Assembly: GCF_000219215.1 (NCBI RefSeq)
Contig: NC_015726.1
Span: 62,001 to 126,000 of the forward strand
Direction: 5' to 3'
Length of the DNA: 64,000 nucleotides
DNA from: Cupriavidus necator N-1
GTDB lineage: Bacteria > Pseudomonadota > Gammaproteobacteria > Burkholderiales > Burkholderiaceae
The notes under the pieces were generated by a model. The model saw only the letters and a program-made list of their open reading frames with translations. It was not told where the DNA came from and did no database searches. A program made the position numbers and the translations under genes. The first letter of the stretch is position 1. Every line of letters begins with the position of its first letter. Below, one piece after another: positions 7,567 through 15,730 of the stretch.

Positions 7567-8763
7567 TTATTGTTCGGGTTTGTCGTTGAAGGCGAGGGCG
7601 GTGCCGGGTACGCCCTGGCTGCTGCGCGCCAGTTCCAGTTCCTTGCGCAGTGCAGCCTGGCGCGCGGCGTCGGGCTTGACCGACTTGCCGGCCTGCAGCG
7701 CGGGCAGCACGTAGTCATTGACCATGCGCCGGTACAGGTCGAGGTACGCCGCATCGCGCAGGCCGCCTTGCGTGGACATGATGCTGTTCATCACGATCAC
7801 CGCGTTCTGCTTCGGCAGCACCGTGATGAACTGGCCCTTGTAGCCCATCGCGCTGAATTCGCGCTCACTCTGCACGATGTTGTTGACCCAGCAGTAGAAG
7901 CCATAGTCCTTCGCCGGACCCGCAGGCGTGGTCATGCGTGCGACCCACGAGGCCGGCACGATCTGCTGCCCGTTCCAGCGACCTTCGTTCAGCATCAGCA
8001 TGCCGAGCTTGGCCATGTCGATGGAGCGCAGCCGCAGGCCCCAGCCGCCCGATACCGCGCCCTTGCCGTCGGCGCCGTCCCAGCGGTAGTGGCTCATGCC
8101 GAGCGGGCCGAACAGGCGCGCCTTGGCGTACTGGTCTTCGGGCTGCCCGGCGGCCTGCGTGACGGTGGCGCCGACCAGCACGGGATTGACGTCGATATAG
8201 TCGAACTCGGCGCCGGCCTTGGTGCGCACCGCGGCGGTCGCCGCCACGCGCAGGCGGTCCGGCACGCCGTAGTAGAGCGTGTCGGTGCCTTCCACCAGCT
8301 TGTACGACAGGCCGCTGGACATCGACATCAGGTGGCGCAGCTGGATCGCCTGCTTGTCTGCCAGTGCCGGGGCGAGGTCGGGGCGCGCTGCCGCCAGGCG
8401 CTGCGCGGGTGTGTCTTCGGCGCTCAGCTTGCCGTCGCCGACCAGCGTGCCGACCAGCAGGGCGCTGATGAACTTGGTGACGGAATACAGCTCGTGGTTG
8501 TAGTCGCGCGACAGGCCGTCGCCATAGCGCTCGAACACCAGCTTGCCGTCCTTGATGACGAGCAGGCTGCGTACGTCGAGCTTGTCGCGGCGGATCCATT
8601 CGGACAGTGCGACGAGTTTTGCCGAATCGACGCCGACGGCTTCGGGTTGTGCGGTCGGCAGTCCATCACCGGCAGGTGCCGATGGCGCTGCCGGCGCGGC
8701 GTGCGCCTGCGCTGCGCCCAGCACGAGCAGGGCGGCTGCCAGCATACGTGGGAAGCGGTTCAT
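7567..8763 (-). CDS. Secreted serine hydrolase, class C beta-lactamase / 6-aminohexanoate-dimer hydrolase fold
   Basis: A 398-residue exported hydrolase. Residues 1-23 form a signal peptide cut after AHA. The serine beta-lactamase fold is shown by Ser94-x-x-Lys97 (SVTK) and a KG-type motif (GYKGQF) late in the protein; the tyrosine motif is FDYIDVN, not the plain YxN. Such proteins are esterases, peptidases or amidases, and NylB-type relatives split small amide oligomers. Because it has a signal peptide, it probably acts on a substrate in the periplasm before import. It sits 104 bases after the MFS importer and 61 bases before the decarboxylase-like gene on the same strand, so it belongs to the operon. 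It is not likely to be a clinical beta-lactamase. Confidence 0.82.
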   Translation of the reverse strand: MNRFPRMLAAALLVLGAAQAHAAPAAPSAPAGDGLPTAQPEAVGVDSAKLVALSEWIRRDKLDVRSLLVIKDGKLVFERYGDGLSRDYNHELYSVTKFISALLVGTLVGDGKLSAEDTPAQRLAAARPDLAPALADKQAIQLRHLMSMSSGLSYKLVEGTDTLYYGVPDRLRVAATAAVRTKAGAEFDYIDVNPVLVGATVTQAAGQPEDQYAKARLFGPLGMSHYRWDGADGKGAVSGGWGLRLRSIDMAKLGMLMLNEGRWNGQQIVPASWVARMTTPAGPAKDYGFYCWVNNIVQSEREFSAMGYKGQFITVLPKQNAVIVMNSIMSTQGGLRDAAYLDLYRRMVNDYVLPALQAGKSVKPDAARQAALRKELELARSSQGVPGTALAFNDKPEQ

Positions 8764-8867
8764 GACATGTCTCCTCCACCGCTGCGCCGGTAGCGGCCGG
8801 CGCAGCGTGTGTGGTTTGCCTTGCATGAGGCAATGTTTGAGTGTGGGTCCTTGGGTACCGCAGCGGA

Positions 8868-10166
8868 TCAGACCGGGATCTTGGTCTCGTAGTCGATCGC
8901 GGTGGAAGCGAACAACAGACCCACGCCGGCTGCCGCGAAGAACATCAGCGCCAGGAAGTAGGAGCCCGTGGCCTGCACGATCAGGCCAACGATGATCGGC
9001 ACGCTGATGCCGGCGATATTGCCGCCCAGGTTCATCAGGCCGCCCAGGAAGCCAATCTTGTTGCGGGTGGCCAGCATCGACGGCACGGACCAGAACAGGC
9101 CGCACCAGCGCAGGAAGAAGAGGGTGGAGGAGAGCAGCGCCACCACGGCCACTGCGTCGGTGACATAGGCCACCGAAAAGATCGACACGGTGGCGACCAC
9201 GGCCGCAATGCCGAACAGCGTGCGCATCACCACGTTGGGGCGGCCGCCGGCTTCCTTCCACTTGTCGGCGATCCAGCCGCCGACGAGTTCGCCGACGAAG
9301 CCGCTCATGAAGATGATGAAGCTTGCGCCGCCCATCGTCTTGAGGTCAAAGCCGCGGGCCTTGCTCAGGTAGGTCGGCATCCAGGTGAGCAGGCCGTAGA
9401 AGACGGCGTTGAAGCACATCCAGCTGATGGCCATGCACCACACCGAGCGGTACTTGAAGAAGTCGAGCGAACGGCCGGACAGGTTGGCCGGCTCGGCGCT
9501 GTGCTCGCGTGCTTGTGCTTCCTCGATGTGGCGCGCTTCGAGTTCATTGACGCCGCTGTGTTCGCGCGGCGAATTGCGGATGTACCACCACGCCACGAAG
9601 CCGGCGAGCACGGTGCCGACGCCGGCCACCACGAACGACATGCGCCACGAGCCGAGCTCGCTGATCAGCCCGGCAATGATGAGGGAGCCGAGCGCTGCGC
9701 CCAGCGGCGCGCCGCCGTCAAGCAGCGTGGCGCCGCGACCGCGTTCGTTCTGCGTCATCCAGATGGCGTTGAGCTTGCCGCCGGCCGGGTAGATCGGCGC
9801 TTCGGAGGCGCCCAGCCCGAGCCGGGTGATCAGCAGCGAGGTGGCGTTGGTGCAGACCGCCGCGATCGCCTGGAAGAAGCCCCAGAACACGGTGGCGCAG
9901 GCAATCACGATGCGCGGCTTGTACTTGTCGGCCAGCATGCCGCCCGGGATCTGCATGAAGGCGTAAGTCCAGAAGAAGGAGCTGAGGATCAGCCCCTGCA
10001 TGGCGGGACTGAGGTCGAACTCCTTGGCGATCAGTGGCATGGCCACCGACAGCGAGGCGCGGTCAATGTAATTGATCGCGACGAGGAACAGCATCATCAA
10101 AAAAATCTTCCAGCGCACCGAGGTCTTGGCCTCTGTGATCACTGTCGCCCGGCTTGTCGTCTCCAT
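8868..10166 (-). CDS. MFS organic anion importer, ACS family
   Basis: A 432-residue, 12-helix transporter of the anion:cation symporter branch of the major facilitator superfamily, which imports sugar acids, phthalate and similar carboxylates. Helix 1 carries the ACS-typical NYIDRASLSVA stretch, with GGMLADKYKPR in loop 2-3 and RLGLGASEAPIYPAG in helices 4-5. The start at 10166 is preceded by AGGAG at good spacing; the longer frame upstream has no site. It is the first gene of the five-gene catabolic operon and is divergent from the GntR gene, so the shared intergenic region probably holds the substrate-controlled promoter. The substrate is unknown but is likely the anion handled by the operon. 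Confidence 0.88.
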   Translation of the reverse strand: METTSRATVITEAKTSVRWKIFLMMLFLVAINYIDRASLSVAMPLIAKEFDLSPAMQGLILSSFFWTYAFMQIPGGMLADKYKPRIVIACATVFWGFFQAIAAVCTNATSLLITRLGLGASEAPIYPAGGKLNAIWMTQNERGRGATLLDGGAPLGAALGSLIIAGLISELGSWRMSFVVAGVGTVLAGFVAWWYIRNSPREHSGVNELEARHIEEAQAREHSAEPANLSGRSLDFFKYRSVWCMAISWMCFNAVFYGLLTWMPTYLSKARGFDLKTMGGASFIIFMSGFVGELVGGWIADKWKEAGGRPNVVMRTLFGIAAVVATVSIFSVAYVTDAVAVVALLSSTLFFLRWCGLFWSVPSMLATRNKIGFLGGLMNLGGNIAGISVPIIVGLIVQATGSYFLALMFFAAAGVGLLFASTAIDYETKIPV

Positions 10167-10204
10167 GACGGCGTCTCCTGTTTTAGTCCTTGGGTGAGGC
10201 AGTT

Positions 10205-10259
10205 CTGTTGGCGTTTTGCGCAACAGGTCGGAGTATAGGATACGTAATCTGTAATTACA
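10205..10259. promoter_or_regulatory. Candidate operators in the MFS/GntR divergent region
   Basis: Two symmetric elements lie in the 179-base gap between the MFS and GntR genes: CTGTTG...CAACAG (10205-10210 and 10221-10226, ten-base spacer) and the perfect ten-base palindrome TGTAATTACA (10250-10259). The second resembles the short, AT-rich operators used by FCD-type GntR regulators and is the more likely site for autoregulation and control of the operon. No biochemical support is available. Confidence 0.45.
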
Positions 10260-10345
10260 ACGCGTGTAAGTCATTGATTTTGCGATATTGCGCATGCACA
10301 ATTTTGGTATGTGGTAGCCTTGTCGTGGTGCATTTCCCCATTCTG

Positions 10346-11083
10346 GTGACGTCTGTGACACAAACGCTTTCCCAAACCACGCGCCTGCGCACGCTCGGCA
10401 TGTCGGCCGAAATCGCCGCCCGGCTGCGCACCATGATCGAAGAGGGCGAACTGCCGCCCGGCGCGAGGATCGATGAACGGGCCTTCTGCGAGACCTTCGA
10501 TGTCTCCAAGACGCCTCTGCGCGAGGCGCTGAAGGTGCTGGTGTCCGAGGGGCTGGTGCTGCACCGGCAGTACATCGGCTACCGCGTGGCGCCGCTGGAC
10601 CTGGAGGAGTTGCGCGCCACCTTCGAGACCCTGCACGGGCTGGAGGCGCTGGCGGGCGAACTGGCCGCGCAGCGCCTGGGCGTGGCGGCCATGGCCAAGC
10701 TGGAGCGGCGCCATCTGGCCATGATCGATGCGCATGCCGCCGGCCGGCGCACCGACTATTTCCGCATCAACCAGGAAATCCACCAGCTGATCATCGACGG
10801 CGCCGCCAATCCGGTGCTGGCCGGCGTCTATGCCGCGCTGATGAGCAAGGTGCACCGTGCGCGCGGTGCGGCCAATGCCGATACCATCCGCTGGCAGGAG
10901 TCGCATGAGGAACACGAGGCCATTATGGCCGCGCTGCGCGAACCCGGCCGGCCGCGCCTGGCGCAGGTGTTGCGCGCCCACTCCGAGAACACCGCCAAGG
11001 AAGTCCTGAGCGTGGTGGCGCAGACCCTGGCCGAAGCCGGCGCAACCGGCGCATCTGGCGCCGCGCTCAAGAAATCCGCCTGA
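10346..11083 (+). CDS. GntR family regulator, FadR (FCD) subgroup
   Basis: A transcriptional regulator with an N-terminal winged helix (from about SAEIAARLRTMI through SKTPLREALKVL to the wing YRVAPLD) and a C-terminal all-helical FCD ligand-binding domain, with the metal/ligand residues suggested by NQEIHQ and SHEEHEAI. These usually repress a catabolic operon until a carboxylate ligand binds. The start is uncertain: GTG at 10346 or 10355, or ATG at 10400, none with a clear ribosome site; the GTG at 10346 is given, making about 245 residues. It is divergent from the importer-led operon and 25 bases upstream of the FAH-family gene, so it probably controls both. Confidence 0.85.
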   Translation: MTSVTQTLSQTTRLRTLGMSAEIAARLRTMIEEGELPPGARIDERAFCETFDVSKTPLREALKVLVSEGLVLHRQYIGYRVAPLDLEELRATFETLHGLEALAGELAAQRLGVAAMAKLERRHLAMIDAHAAGRRTDYFRINQEIHQLIIDGAANPVLAGVYAALMSKVHRARGAANADTIRWQESHEEHEAIMAALREPGRPRLAQVLRAHSENTAKEVLSVVAQTLAEAGATGASGAALKKSA

Positions 11084-11108
11084 ACAACCCCTGAAGACAA
11101 CGACGACG

Positions 11109-11957
11109 ATGAAACTGGTTCGAGTAGGCAACCCCGGCGCCGAGCGCCCGGGCATGATCGATGCGCAAGGCCGCGTGCGCGACCTGTCCGGCGTGGTGGC
11201 CGATATCGGCGCGGCGCAGCTGGCGCCGGCGGCGCTGGCGCAGTTGGCGCAGGTGGACCCCGCGTCGCTCCCGGTGATCGAGGGCGCACGCTATGGCGTG
11301 CCCTGGAGCGGAGTCGGCAAGATCGTGGCGATCGGCCTGAACTATGCCGACCACGCCGCCGAGGCCGGCATGCCGCTGCCGGCCGAGCCGATCGTGTTCC
11401 TGAAGGCCAACAGCTCGCTGAATGGTCCCGACGACGCGGTGATGCTGCCGTTCGGCTCGGAGAAGACCGACTGGGAAGTAGAGCTGGGCGTGGTCATCGG
11501 CAGCACCGCGCGCAATGTCTCGCGCGAAGCGGCGCTGAACCACGTGGCCGGCTACTGCGTGGTCAATGACGTGTCGGAGCGCGAGTTCCAGATCGAGCGC
11601 GGCGGCACCTGGGACAAGGGCAAGGGCTGCGACACCTTCTGCCCGGCCGGCCCGTGGCTGGTGACGCGCGACGAAGTGCCGGACCCGCAGGCGCTGGGCC
11701 TGTGGCTGGAGGTCAACGGCGAGCGCGTGCAGAAGGGCAGCACCGCCACCATGGTCTTCGACGTGGCCACCGTGGTCAGCTATGTCAGCCGCTTCATGAC
11801 GCTGCTGCCGGGCGACCTGATCGCGACCGGCACGCCGCCGGGCGTGGGCATGGGCTTCAAGCCGCCGCGCTTCCTGAAGGCCGGCGACACCATGCGCCTG
11901 GGCGTGGACGGGCTGGGCGAGCAGACGCAGCAGGTGGTGCCCTACGGCGAGCGCTGA
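11109..11957 (+). CDS. Fumarylacetoacetate hydrolase family protein
   Basis: A 282-residue enzyme of the FAH family, which cleaves or decarboxylates 2-oxo acids with a divalent metal. The metal ligands are visible as Glu123-x-Glu125 (DWEVELG) and Asp154 (VNDVSERE). The late TGTPPGVGMG loop is typical. Length matches the roughly 280-residue bacterial group that includes ureidoglycolate lyase-like and 2,4-diketo-3-deoxy-fuconate hydrolase-like enzymes; sequence alone does not separate them. It follows the GntR gene by 25 bases and probably shares its transcript. A UUCG-loop hairpin follows it. It may handle a downstream intermediate of the neighbouring hydantoinase-like pathway. Confidence 0.85.
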   Translation: MKLVRVGNPGAERPGMIDAQGRVRDLSGVVADIGAAQLAPAALAQLAQVDPASLPVIEGARYGVPWSGVGKIVAIGLNYADHAAEAGMPLPAEPIVFLKANSSLNGPDDAVMLPFGSEKTDWEVELGVVIGSTARNVSREAALNHVAGYCVVNDVSEREFQIERGGTWDKGKGCDTFCPAGPWLVTRDEVPDPQALGLWLEVNGERVQKGSTATMVFDVATVVSYVSRFMTLLPGDLIATGTPPGVGMGFKPPRFLKAGDTMRLGVDGLGEQTQQVVPYGER

Positions 11958-11975
11958 GGGCAGGGCCGTGGCAGC

Positions 11976-11997
11976 GCGTCACCCTTCGGGGTGACGC
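11976..11997 (+). terminator. Nine-bp hairpin with TTCG loop after the FAH gene
   Basis: GCGTCACCC and GGGTGACGC pair perfectly around a TTCG tetraloop, an unusually stable RNA hairpin, 18 bases after the FAH stop codon. There is no T-tract. It probably marks the 3' end of the GntR-FAH transcript. Confidence 0.55.
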
Positions 11998-12052
11998 ATG
12001 CCGGCAGCGCTGCTGCGGGCAAATACACCATCCGCAATGGTTCCCCAGCGAT

Positions 12053-12167
12053 ACGCTTTCACACAAAGCGTTGGGTTTCCATACAAAGCGTACGATTAGG
12101 GCAACAGTTCCGGTGCCGAAACAGGCCCGATTACATGGTTTTACAGGTAAACGCACACTTAGCGTTT
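12053..12167. promoter_or_regulatory. Cluster of AAAGCGT half-sites upstream of the M20 gene
   Basis: Within the 269-base gap before the M20 gene are ACGCTTT (12053-12059) and AAAGCGT (12065-12071) as an inverted pair with five-base spacing, a second AAAGCGT (12085-12091) exactly 20 bases after the first, and a looser inverted pair AAACGC...GCGTTT (12149-12154 and 12162-12167). The spacing of about two helical turns suggests a multi-site operator. The cognate regulator is not known; the AraC-type gene downstream is one candidate. Confidence 0.4.
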
Positions 12168-12226
12168 CGCTGGCGTTTTCTGCGTGAAATACTGGTTATA
12201 CAGGTTTCGCCAGAGAGCAAAACACC

Positions 12227-13474
12227 ATGTCTGAGCACGCCCCCGAAATCGAGTCCTACCTCGGCACCACCCTCACGGCGTCCCCCGCGTCGCCACTCAA
12301 GCACCGGTACTGCGCGCTGGCCGACACCCTGGACAGCCGCGCTGAACTCGAGGTCATCCGGCGCAATATCCACCAGCATCCCGAACTGGCCTTCGACGAG
12401 GTCCGCACCTCAGGCCTGGTCGCCAGCCTGCTGGAGGCGTGGGGCTATACGGTCACGCGCGGCGTGGGCGGCACCGGGGTGGTGGGCACCCTGCGCTGCG
12501 GCGACAGCGGGCACAGCGTGGGCATCCGCGCCGACATGGACGCCTTGCCGATCCACGAGCGCACCGCACTGCCATACGCCAGCGTCAATGCCGGCCGCAT
12601 GCACGCATGTGGCCACGACGGCCATACCGCGATCCTGCTCGGCGCGGCAAAGCAACTGGCGCGCACGCGCAACTTTGATGGCACCGTGCACCTGATTTTC
12701 CAGCCGGCCGAGGAAATCGGCGCGGGCGGCGGCGCCGAGCGCATGCTGGCCGACGGGCTGTTCGAGCGCTTTCCCTGCGATGCGATCTTCGGGCTGCACA
12801 ACCATCCGGGGGTGGAGCAGGGCAGTTTCCTGTTCCGCTCGGGCCCCTTCATGGCGGCGTGCGACACGGTCACCATCACCATCCGCGGCAAGGGCGGCCA
12901 CGCCGCGCGCCCGCACCAGTCGGTCGATCCGATCCTGGTGGCAGGCAGCCTGGTGATGGCACTGCAGTCGGTGGTGGCGCGCTATGTCGACCCGAACGAG
13001 ACCGCAGTGGTGACGATCGGCACGCTGCACGCCGGCCACGCGCCTAATGTGATCCCGGACAATGCGCGCATGGAGATCAGCGTGCGCTCGTTCAACCCCG
13101 AGGTGCGCGCATCGGTGGAGAACCGCATCCGCCAGCTGGCCACCTCGCACGCGGAGGGCTACGGCGCGGTGGCCGAAGTCGACTACGTGCGCGGCTACCC
13201 GGTGCTGGTCAACAGCGAGCGCGAGACCGAGTTCGCGCGCCAGGTGGCCGAGGAGCTGGTCGGCGCCGACAAGGTGGTGGACCAGGCCGCGCGCATCGCC
13301 GGCAGCGAGGACTTTGCCTACTTCCTGCAGCAGCGCCCGGGCTGCTTCGTGCGGCTGGGCAACGGCGCCAACCAGCCGCTGCTGCACAACGCCGGCTACG
13401 ACTTCAACGACGATAACCTGACCGTCGGCGCGGCCTACTGGACGCGGCTGGTGGAGCGCTACCTGAAGCGCTGA
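12227..13474 (+). CDS. M20 family amidohydrolase (hippurate hydrolase / IAA-amino acid hydrolase-like)
   Basis: A 415-residue binuclear metallo-amidohydrolase of peptidase family M20D, which splits N-acylated amino acids. Signatures: NIHQHPELAFDE near residue 47, GIRADMDALPI, the metal-binding MHACGHDGHTA, the catalytic/bridging QPAEEIGAGG, and the dimerisation-lid motif GKGGHAARPH. The C-terminal EDFAYFLQ segment carries a late metal ligand region. The start at 12227 opens a longer-than-usual N-terminus of about 40 residues before the core; a start nearer the core cannot be excluded. It is transcribed alone behind a repeat-rich promoter region and converges on the AraC gene. Confidence 0.88.
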   Translation: MSEHAPEIESYLGTTLTASPASPLKHRYCALADTLDSRAELEVIRRNIHQHPELAFDEVRTSGLVASLLEAWGYTVTRGVGGTGVVGTLRCGDSGHSVGIRADMDALPIHERTALPYASVNAGRMHACGHDGHTAILLGAAKQLARTRNFDGTVHLIFQPAEEIGAGGGAERMLADGLFERFPCDAIFGLHNHPGVEQGSFLFRSGPFMAACDTVTITIRGKGGHAARPHQSVDPILVAGSLVMALQSVVARYVDPNETAVVTIGTLHAGHAPNVIPDNARMEISVRSFNPEVRASVENRIRQLATSHAEGYGAVAEVDYVRGYPVLVNSERETEFARQVAEELVGADKVVDQAARIAGSEDFAYFLQQRPGCFVRLGNGANQPLLHNAGYDFNDDNLTVGAAYWTRLVERYLKR

Positions 13475-13491
13475 CCGGCCCGGCGCCCCGC

Positions 13492-14364
13492 TCAGCGGAA
13501 GAACGCACTTGGCGGCACGCCGAACTGCCGCCTGAACATGGTCGCAAACGCGCTCGGGCTGTCGTAGCCCAGGTCCAGCGCCACATCCACCACCTTGCTG
13601 CCGGCAGCCAGCTTCTCCAGCGCCGCCAGCAGGCGCGCCTGCTGGCGCCATTGCCCGAAGGTCATCCCGGTTTCACGCGCAAAGCGGCGCTGGATGGTCT
13701 TGGGGTCCACCTCCAGCCGTGAACCCCAGTCCGCCAGCGTCAGCGCCGTATCGGGCGCGCCGGTGATGGCATCGCAGATCTGCCGCAGGCTGCCATCGGC
13801 CGGGCGCGGCAGGTGCAGCGGCAGCGACGGCACCAGCATCACTTCATCGAGCAACAGCCGCATCAGCCGCGCGTCGCGCGTGTCGGGGGCGTAGGGCAGG
13901 GGGATGTCGATCGCCGCCAGGATCAGCTCGCGCAGCAGCGCTGAGATGCCCAGGACGGTGCAGCGCTGCGGCAGGTCGGGCGCGGCATCGGGGCGGATAT
14001 AGGCGGTGCGCATCTGCACCCGGCCGACCATGCGGATCCAGTGCGTGGTGCCGCCCGGCATCCACATGCCGCGCGTGGGCGGCACGATCCACTGGCCTTC
14101 GGCGGTGGCCACCACCATCACGCCGTGCACTGCATGGATCAGCTGCGCGTGCGGATGCTGGTGCGGGTTGGTCACGTGGCCGGGCAGGTAGTCGGCGGCC
14201 ATGGCGGTGACGGGCAGGGGGCTGCGGTCGAAGCGGACGTAGGGCGGGGGCTCGGCGTAGGTGTCGGCCAGCGCCAGCGTCTCGGGCGTGGGGGCGGGGG
14301 GCGCATGCTGGTCGCGGCGGCGGGCCGCGCCGGAAGCAGAAAGGGGGCGAGGGGCGCGCGGCAT
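13492..14364 (-). CDS. AraC family regulator with cupin domain
   Basis: A 290-residue regulator. The N-terminal half is a cupin sensor (NPHQHPHAQLIHAV and the PPTRGMWMPGG stretch); the C-terminal half is the double helix-turn-helix of the AraC family (ADWGSRLEVDPKTIQRRF and DVALDLGYDSPSAFATMFRRQFG). It belongs to the group usually found beside MFS efflux genes, and here it is divergent from the Fsr-type pump with a 127-base gap, so it most likely controls that pump. The start at 14364 gives an unusually Arg/Ala/Pro-rich first 25 residues; a later start is possible. Confidence 0.88.
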   Translation of the reverse strand: MPRAPRPLSASGAARRRDQHAPPAPTPETLALADTYAEPPPYVRFDRSPLPVTAMAADYLPGHVTNPHQHPHAQLIHAVHGVMVVATAEGQWIVPPTRGMWMPGGTTHWIRMVGRVQMRTAYIRPDAAPDLPQRCTVLGISALLRELILAAIDIPLPYAPDTRDARLMRLLLDEVMLVPSLPLHLPRPADGSLRQICDAITGAPDTALTLADWGSRLEVDPKTIQRRFARETGMTFGQWRQQARLLAALEKLAAGSKVVDVALDLGYDSPSAFATMFRRQFGVPPSAFFR

Positions 14365-14421
14365 GTCCTTTTCTCCAAGGTTACGGACCTATTCTCGCAG
14401 GACAGGCGCCGGGGCGCCAGC

Positions 14422-14435
14422 TAGCATCGGTGCTA
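14422..14435. promoter_or_regulatory. Inverted repeat between AraC and fsr genes
   Basis: TAGCA and TGCTA flank a four-base spacer in the 127-base divergent gap, 57 bases before the fsr-like start. It is the clearest symmetric element there and could be the AraC-type regulator site, although AraC regulators often use direct repeats. Confidence 0.3.
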
Positions 14436-14491
14436 AATTCCATCCAGGCCGGCGCCCCCGCTGGCCGCTTTCCGTCTGTCGAGAGCCGCCA

Positions 14492-15727
14492 ATGAGCACA
14501 ACCATCGACTCCGCGCCTGCTGGCGCGACACCATCCGCGACATCCCCCCAGGCCGAACGCACCGGTTTCCGCGTGCTGTCGGCGATCAGCTTCGCCCACT
14601 TCCTCAACGACATGATCCAGTCGTTGATCCTGGCGATCTATCCGATGCTCAAGGGGGGCTTCAACCTGAGCTTCACCCAGATCGGCCTGCTGACCATGAC
14701 CTACCAGGTCACGGCGTCGCTGCTGCAGCCGGTGGTGGGCCTGTACACCGACAAGCATCCCAAGCCGCATTCGCTGGCCATCGCCATGGCGTTCACGCTG
14801 GCGGGCCTGCTGCTGCTGTCGGTGGCGCCGACCTACGGCGTGCTGCTGGTGGCCGCCGCGCTGGTCGGCACGGGGTCGTCGATCTTCCACCCTGAGTCGT
14901 CGCGCGTGGCGCGCATGGCCTCTGGCGGCCAGCACGGGCTGGCGCAGTCGATCTTCCAGGTCGGCGGCAACGGCGGCAGCGCCATGGGGCCGCTGCTGGC
15001 CGCGCTGATCGTGCACCAGCAGGCCAGCCTGGCTTGGTTCTCGCTGGCGGCGCTGGTGGGCATGGTGGTGCTGTGGCGCATCGGCGGCTGGTATGCGCGC
15101 CAGCTGGCGCAGGGCGCGCGCAAGCGCAAGGCCGCGGGCGCGGTGGCCAGCCCGGTGCCCACGCGCGTGGTGGTGCGAGCCATGGTGGTGCTGATGGTGC
15201 TGGTGTTCTCCAAGTACTTCTACATGGCCAGCCTGACCTCTTACTACACCTTCTACCTGATGGAGCGCTTCGGGCTGGCGCGCCAGGACGCGCAGCTGCA
15301 CCTGTTCATGTTCCTGGCCGCGGTGGCGGCGGGCACCATCCTGGGCGGCCCGATCGGCGACCGCATCGGCCGCAAGCGCGTGATCTGGGCGTCGATCCTG
15401 GGCGTGGCGCCGTTCACCCTGATGCTGCCGCACGTGGGCCTGTTCTGGACCACGGTGCTGACCTTCATCATCGGCTTTATCCTGGCCTCGGCGTTCTCGG
15501 CGATCCTGGTGTTCGCGCAGGAGCTGATTCCCGGCAAGGTGGGCATGGTGTCGGGCCTGTTCTTCGGCTTTGCCTTCGGCATGGGTGGCATCGGCGCCGC
15601 GGTGCTGGGGGGCATGGCCGATACGCACGGCATCCGCGCGGTGTACGAGTACTGCGCCTACCTGCCGCTGCTGGGCCTGCTGACGGTCTTCCTGCCCGAC
15701 CTGCGCGAGCGTCCGCAGCGGGCCTGA
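14492..15727 (+). CDS. fsr: Fosmidomycin-resistance-type MFS efflux transporter
   Basis: A 411-residue, 12-helix MFS exporter matching the Fsr group. Typical stretches are FAHFLNDMIQSL in helix 1, the PVVGLYTDKHPKP loop, GTGSSIFHPESSR, the helix 5 motif FQVGGNGGSAMGPL and GDRIGRKRV in the second half. Fsr of Escherichia coli exports fosmidomycin and related compounds; the natural substrate is unknown. The start at 14492 follows a GAGAG stretch and is preceded by no better site. It is divergent from the AraC-type gene, a common regulator-pump arrangement, and ends three bases before the stop of the convergent MarR gene. Confidence 0.85.
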   Translation: MSTTIDSAPAGATPSATSPQAERTGFRVLSAISFAHFLNDMIQSLILAIYPMLKGGFNLSFTQIGLLTMTYQVTASLLQPVVGLYTDKHPKPHSLAIAMAFTLAGLLLLSVAPTYGVLLVAAALVGTGSSIFHPESSRVARMASGGQHGLAQSIFQVGGNGGSAMGPLLAALIVHQQASLAWFSLAALVGMVVLWRIGGWYARQLAQGARKRKAAGAVASPVPTRVVVRAMVVLMVLVFSKYFYMASLTSYYTFYLMERFGLARQDAQLHLFMFLAAVAAGTILGGPIGDRIGRKRVIWASILGVAPFTLMLPHVGLFWTTVLTFIIGFILASAFSAILVFAQELIPGKVGMVSGLFFGFAFGMGGIGAAVLGGMADTHGIRAVYEYCAYLPLLGLLTVFLPDLRERPQRA

Positions 15728-15730
15728 CGC

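Noticed and set aside
7567..8763. True antibiotic-resistance beta-lactamase
   Set aside because: The fold is shared, but the operon context and NylB-like features fit a small-amide or ester hydrolase better.
7078..8793. 571-residue plus-strand open frame
   Set aside because: Antisense to two recognised genes, no domain pattern and no ribosome site.
8841..10238. 465-residue plus-strand open frame over the MFS gene
   Set aside because: Low-complexity His/Ala/Gly composition typical of antisense frames in GC-rich DNA.
12410..13651. 413-residue minus-strand frame across the M20 gene
   Set aside because: Antisense shadow; the plus strand carries the full metal-binding motifs of M20 enzymes.
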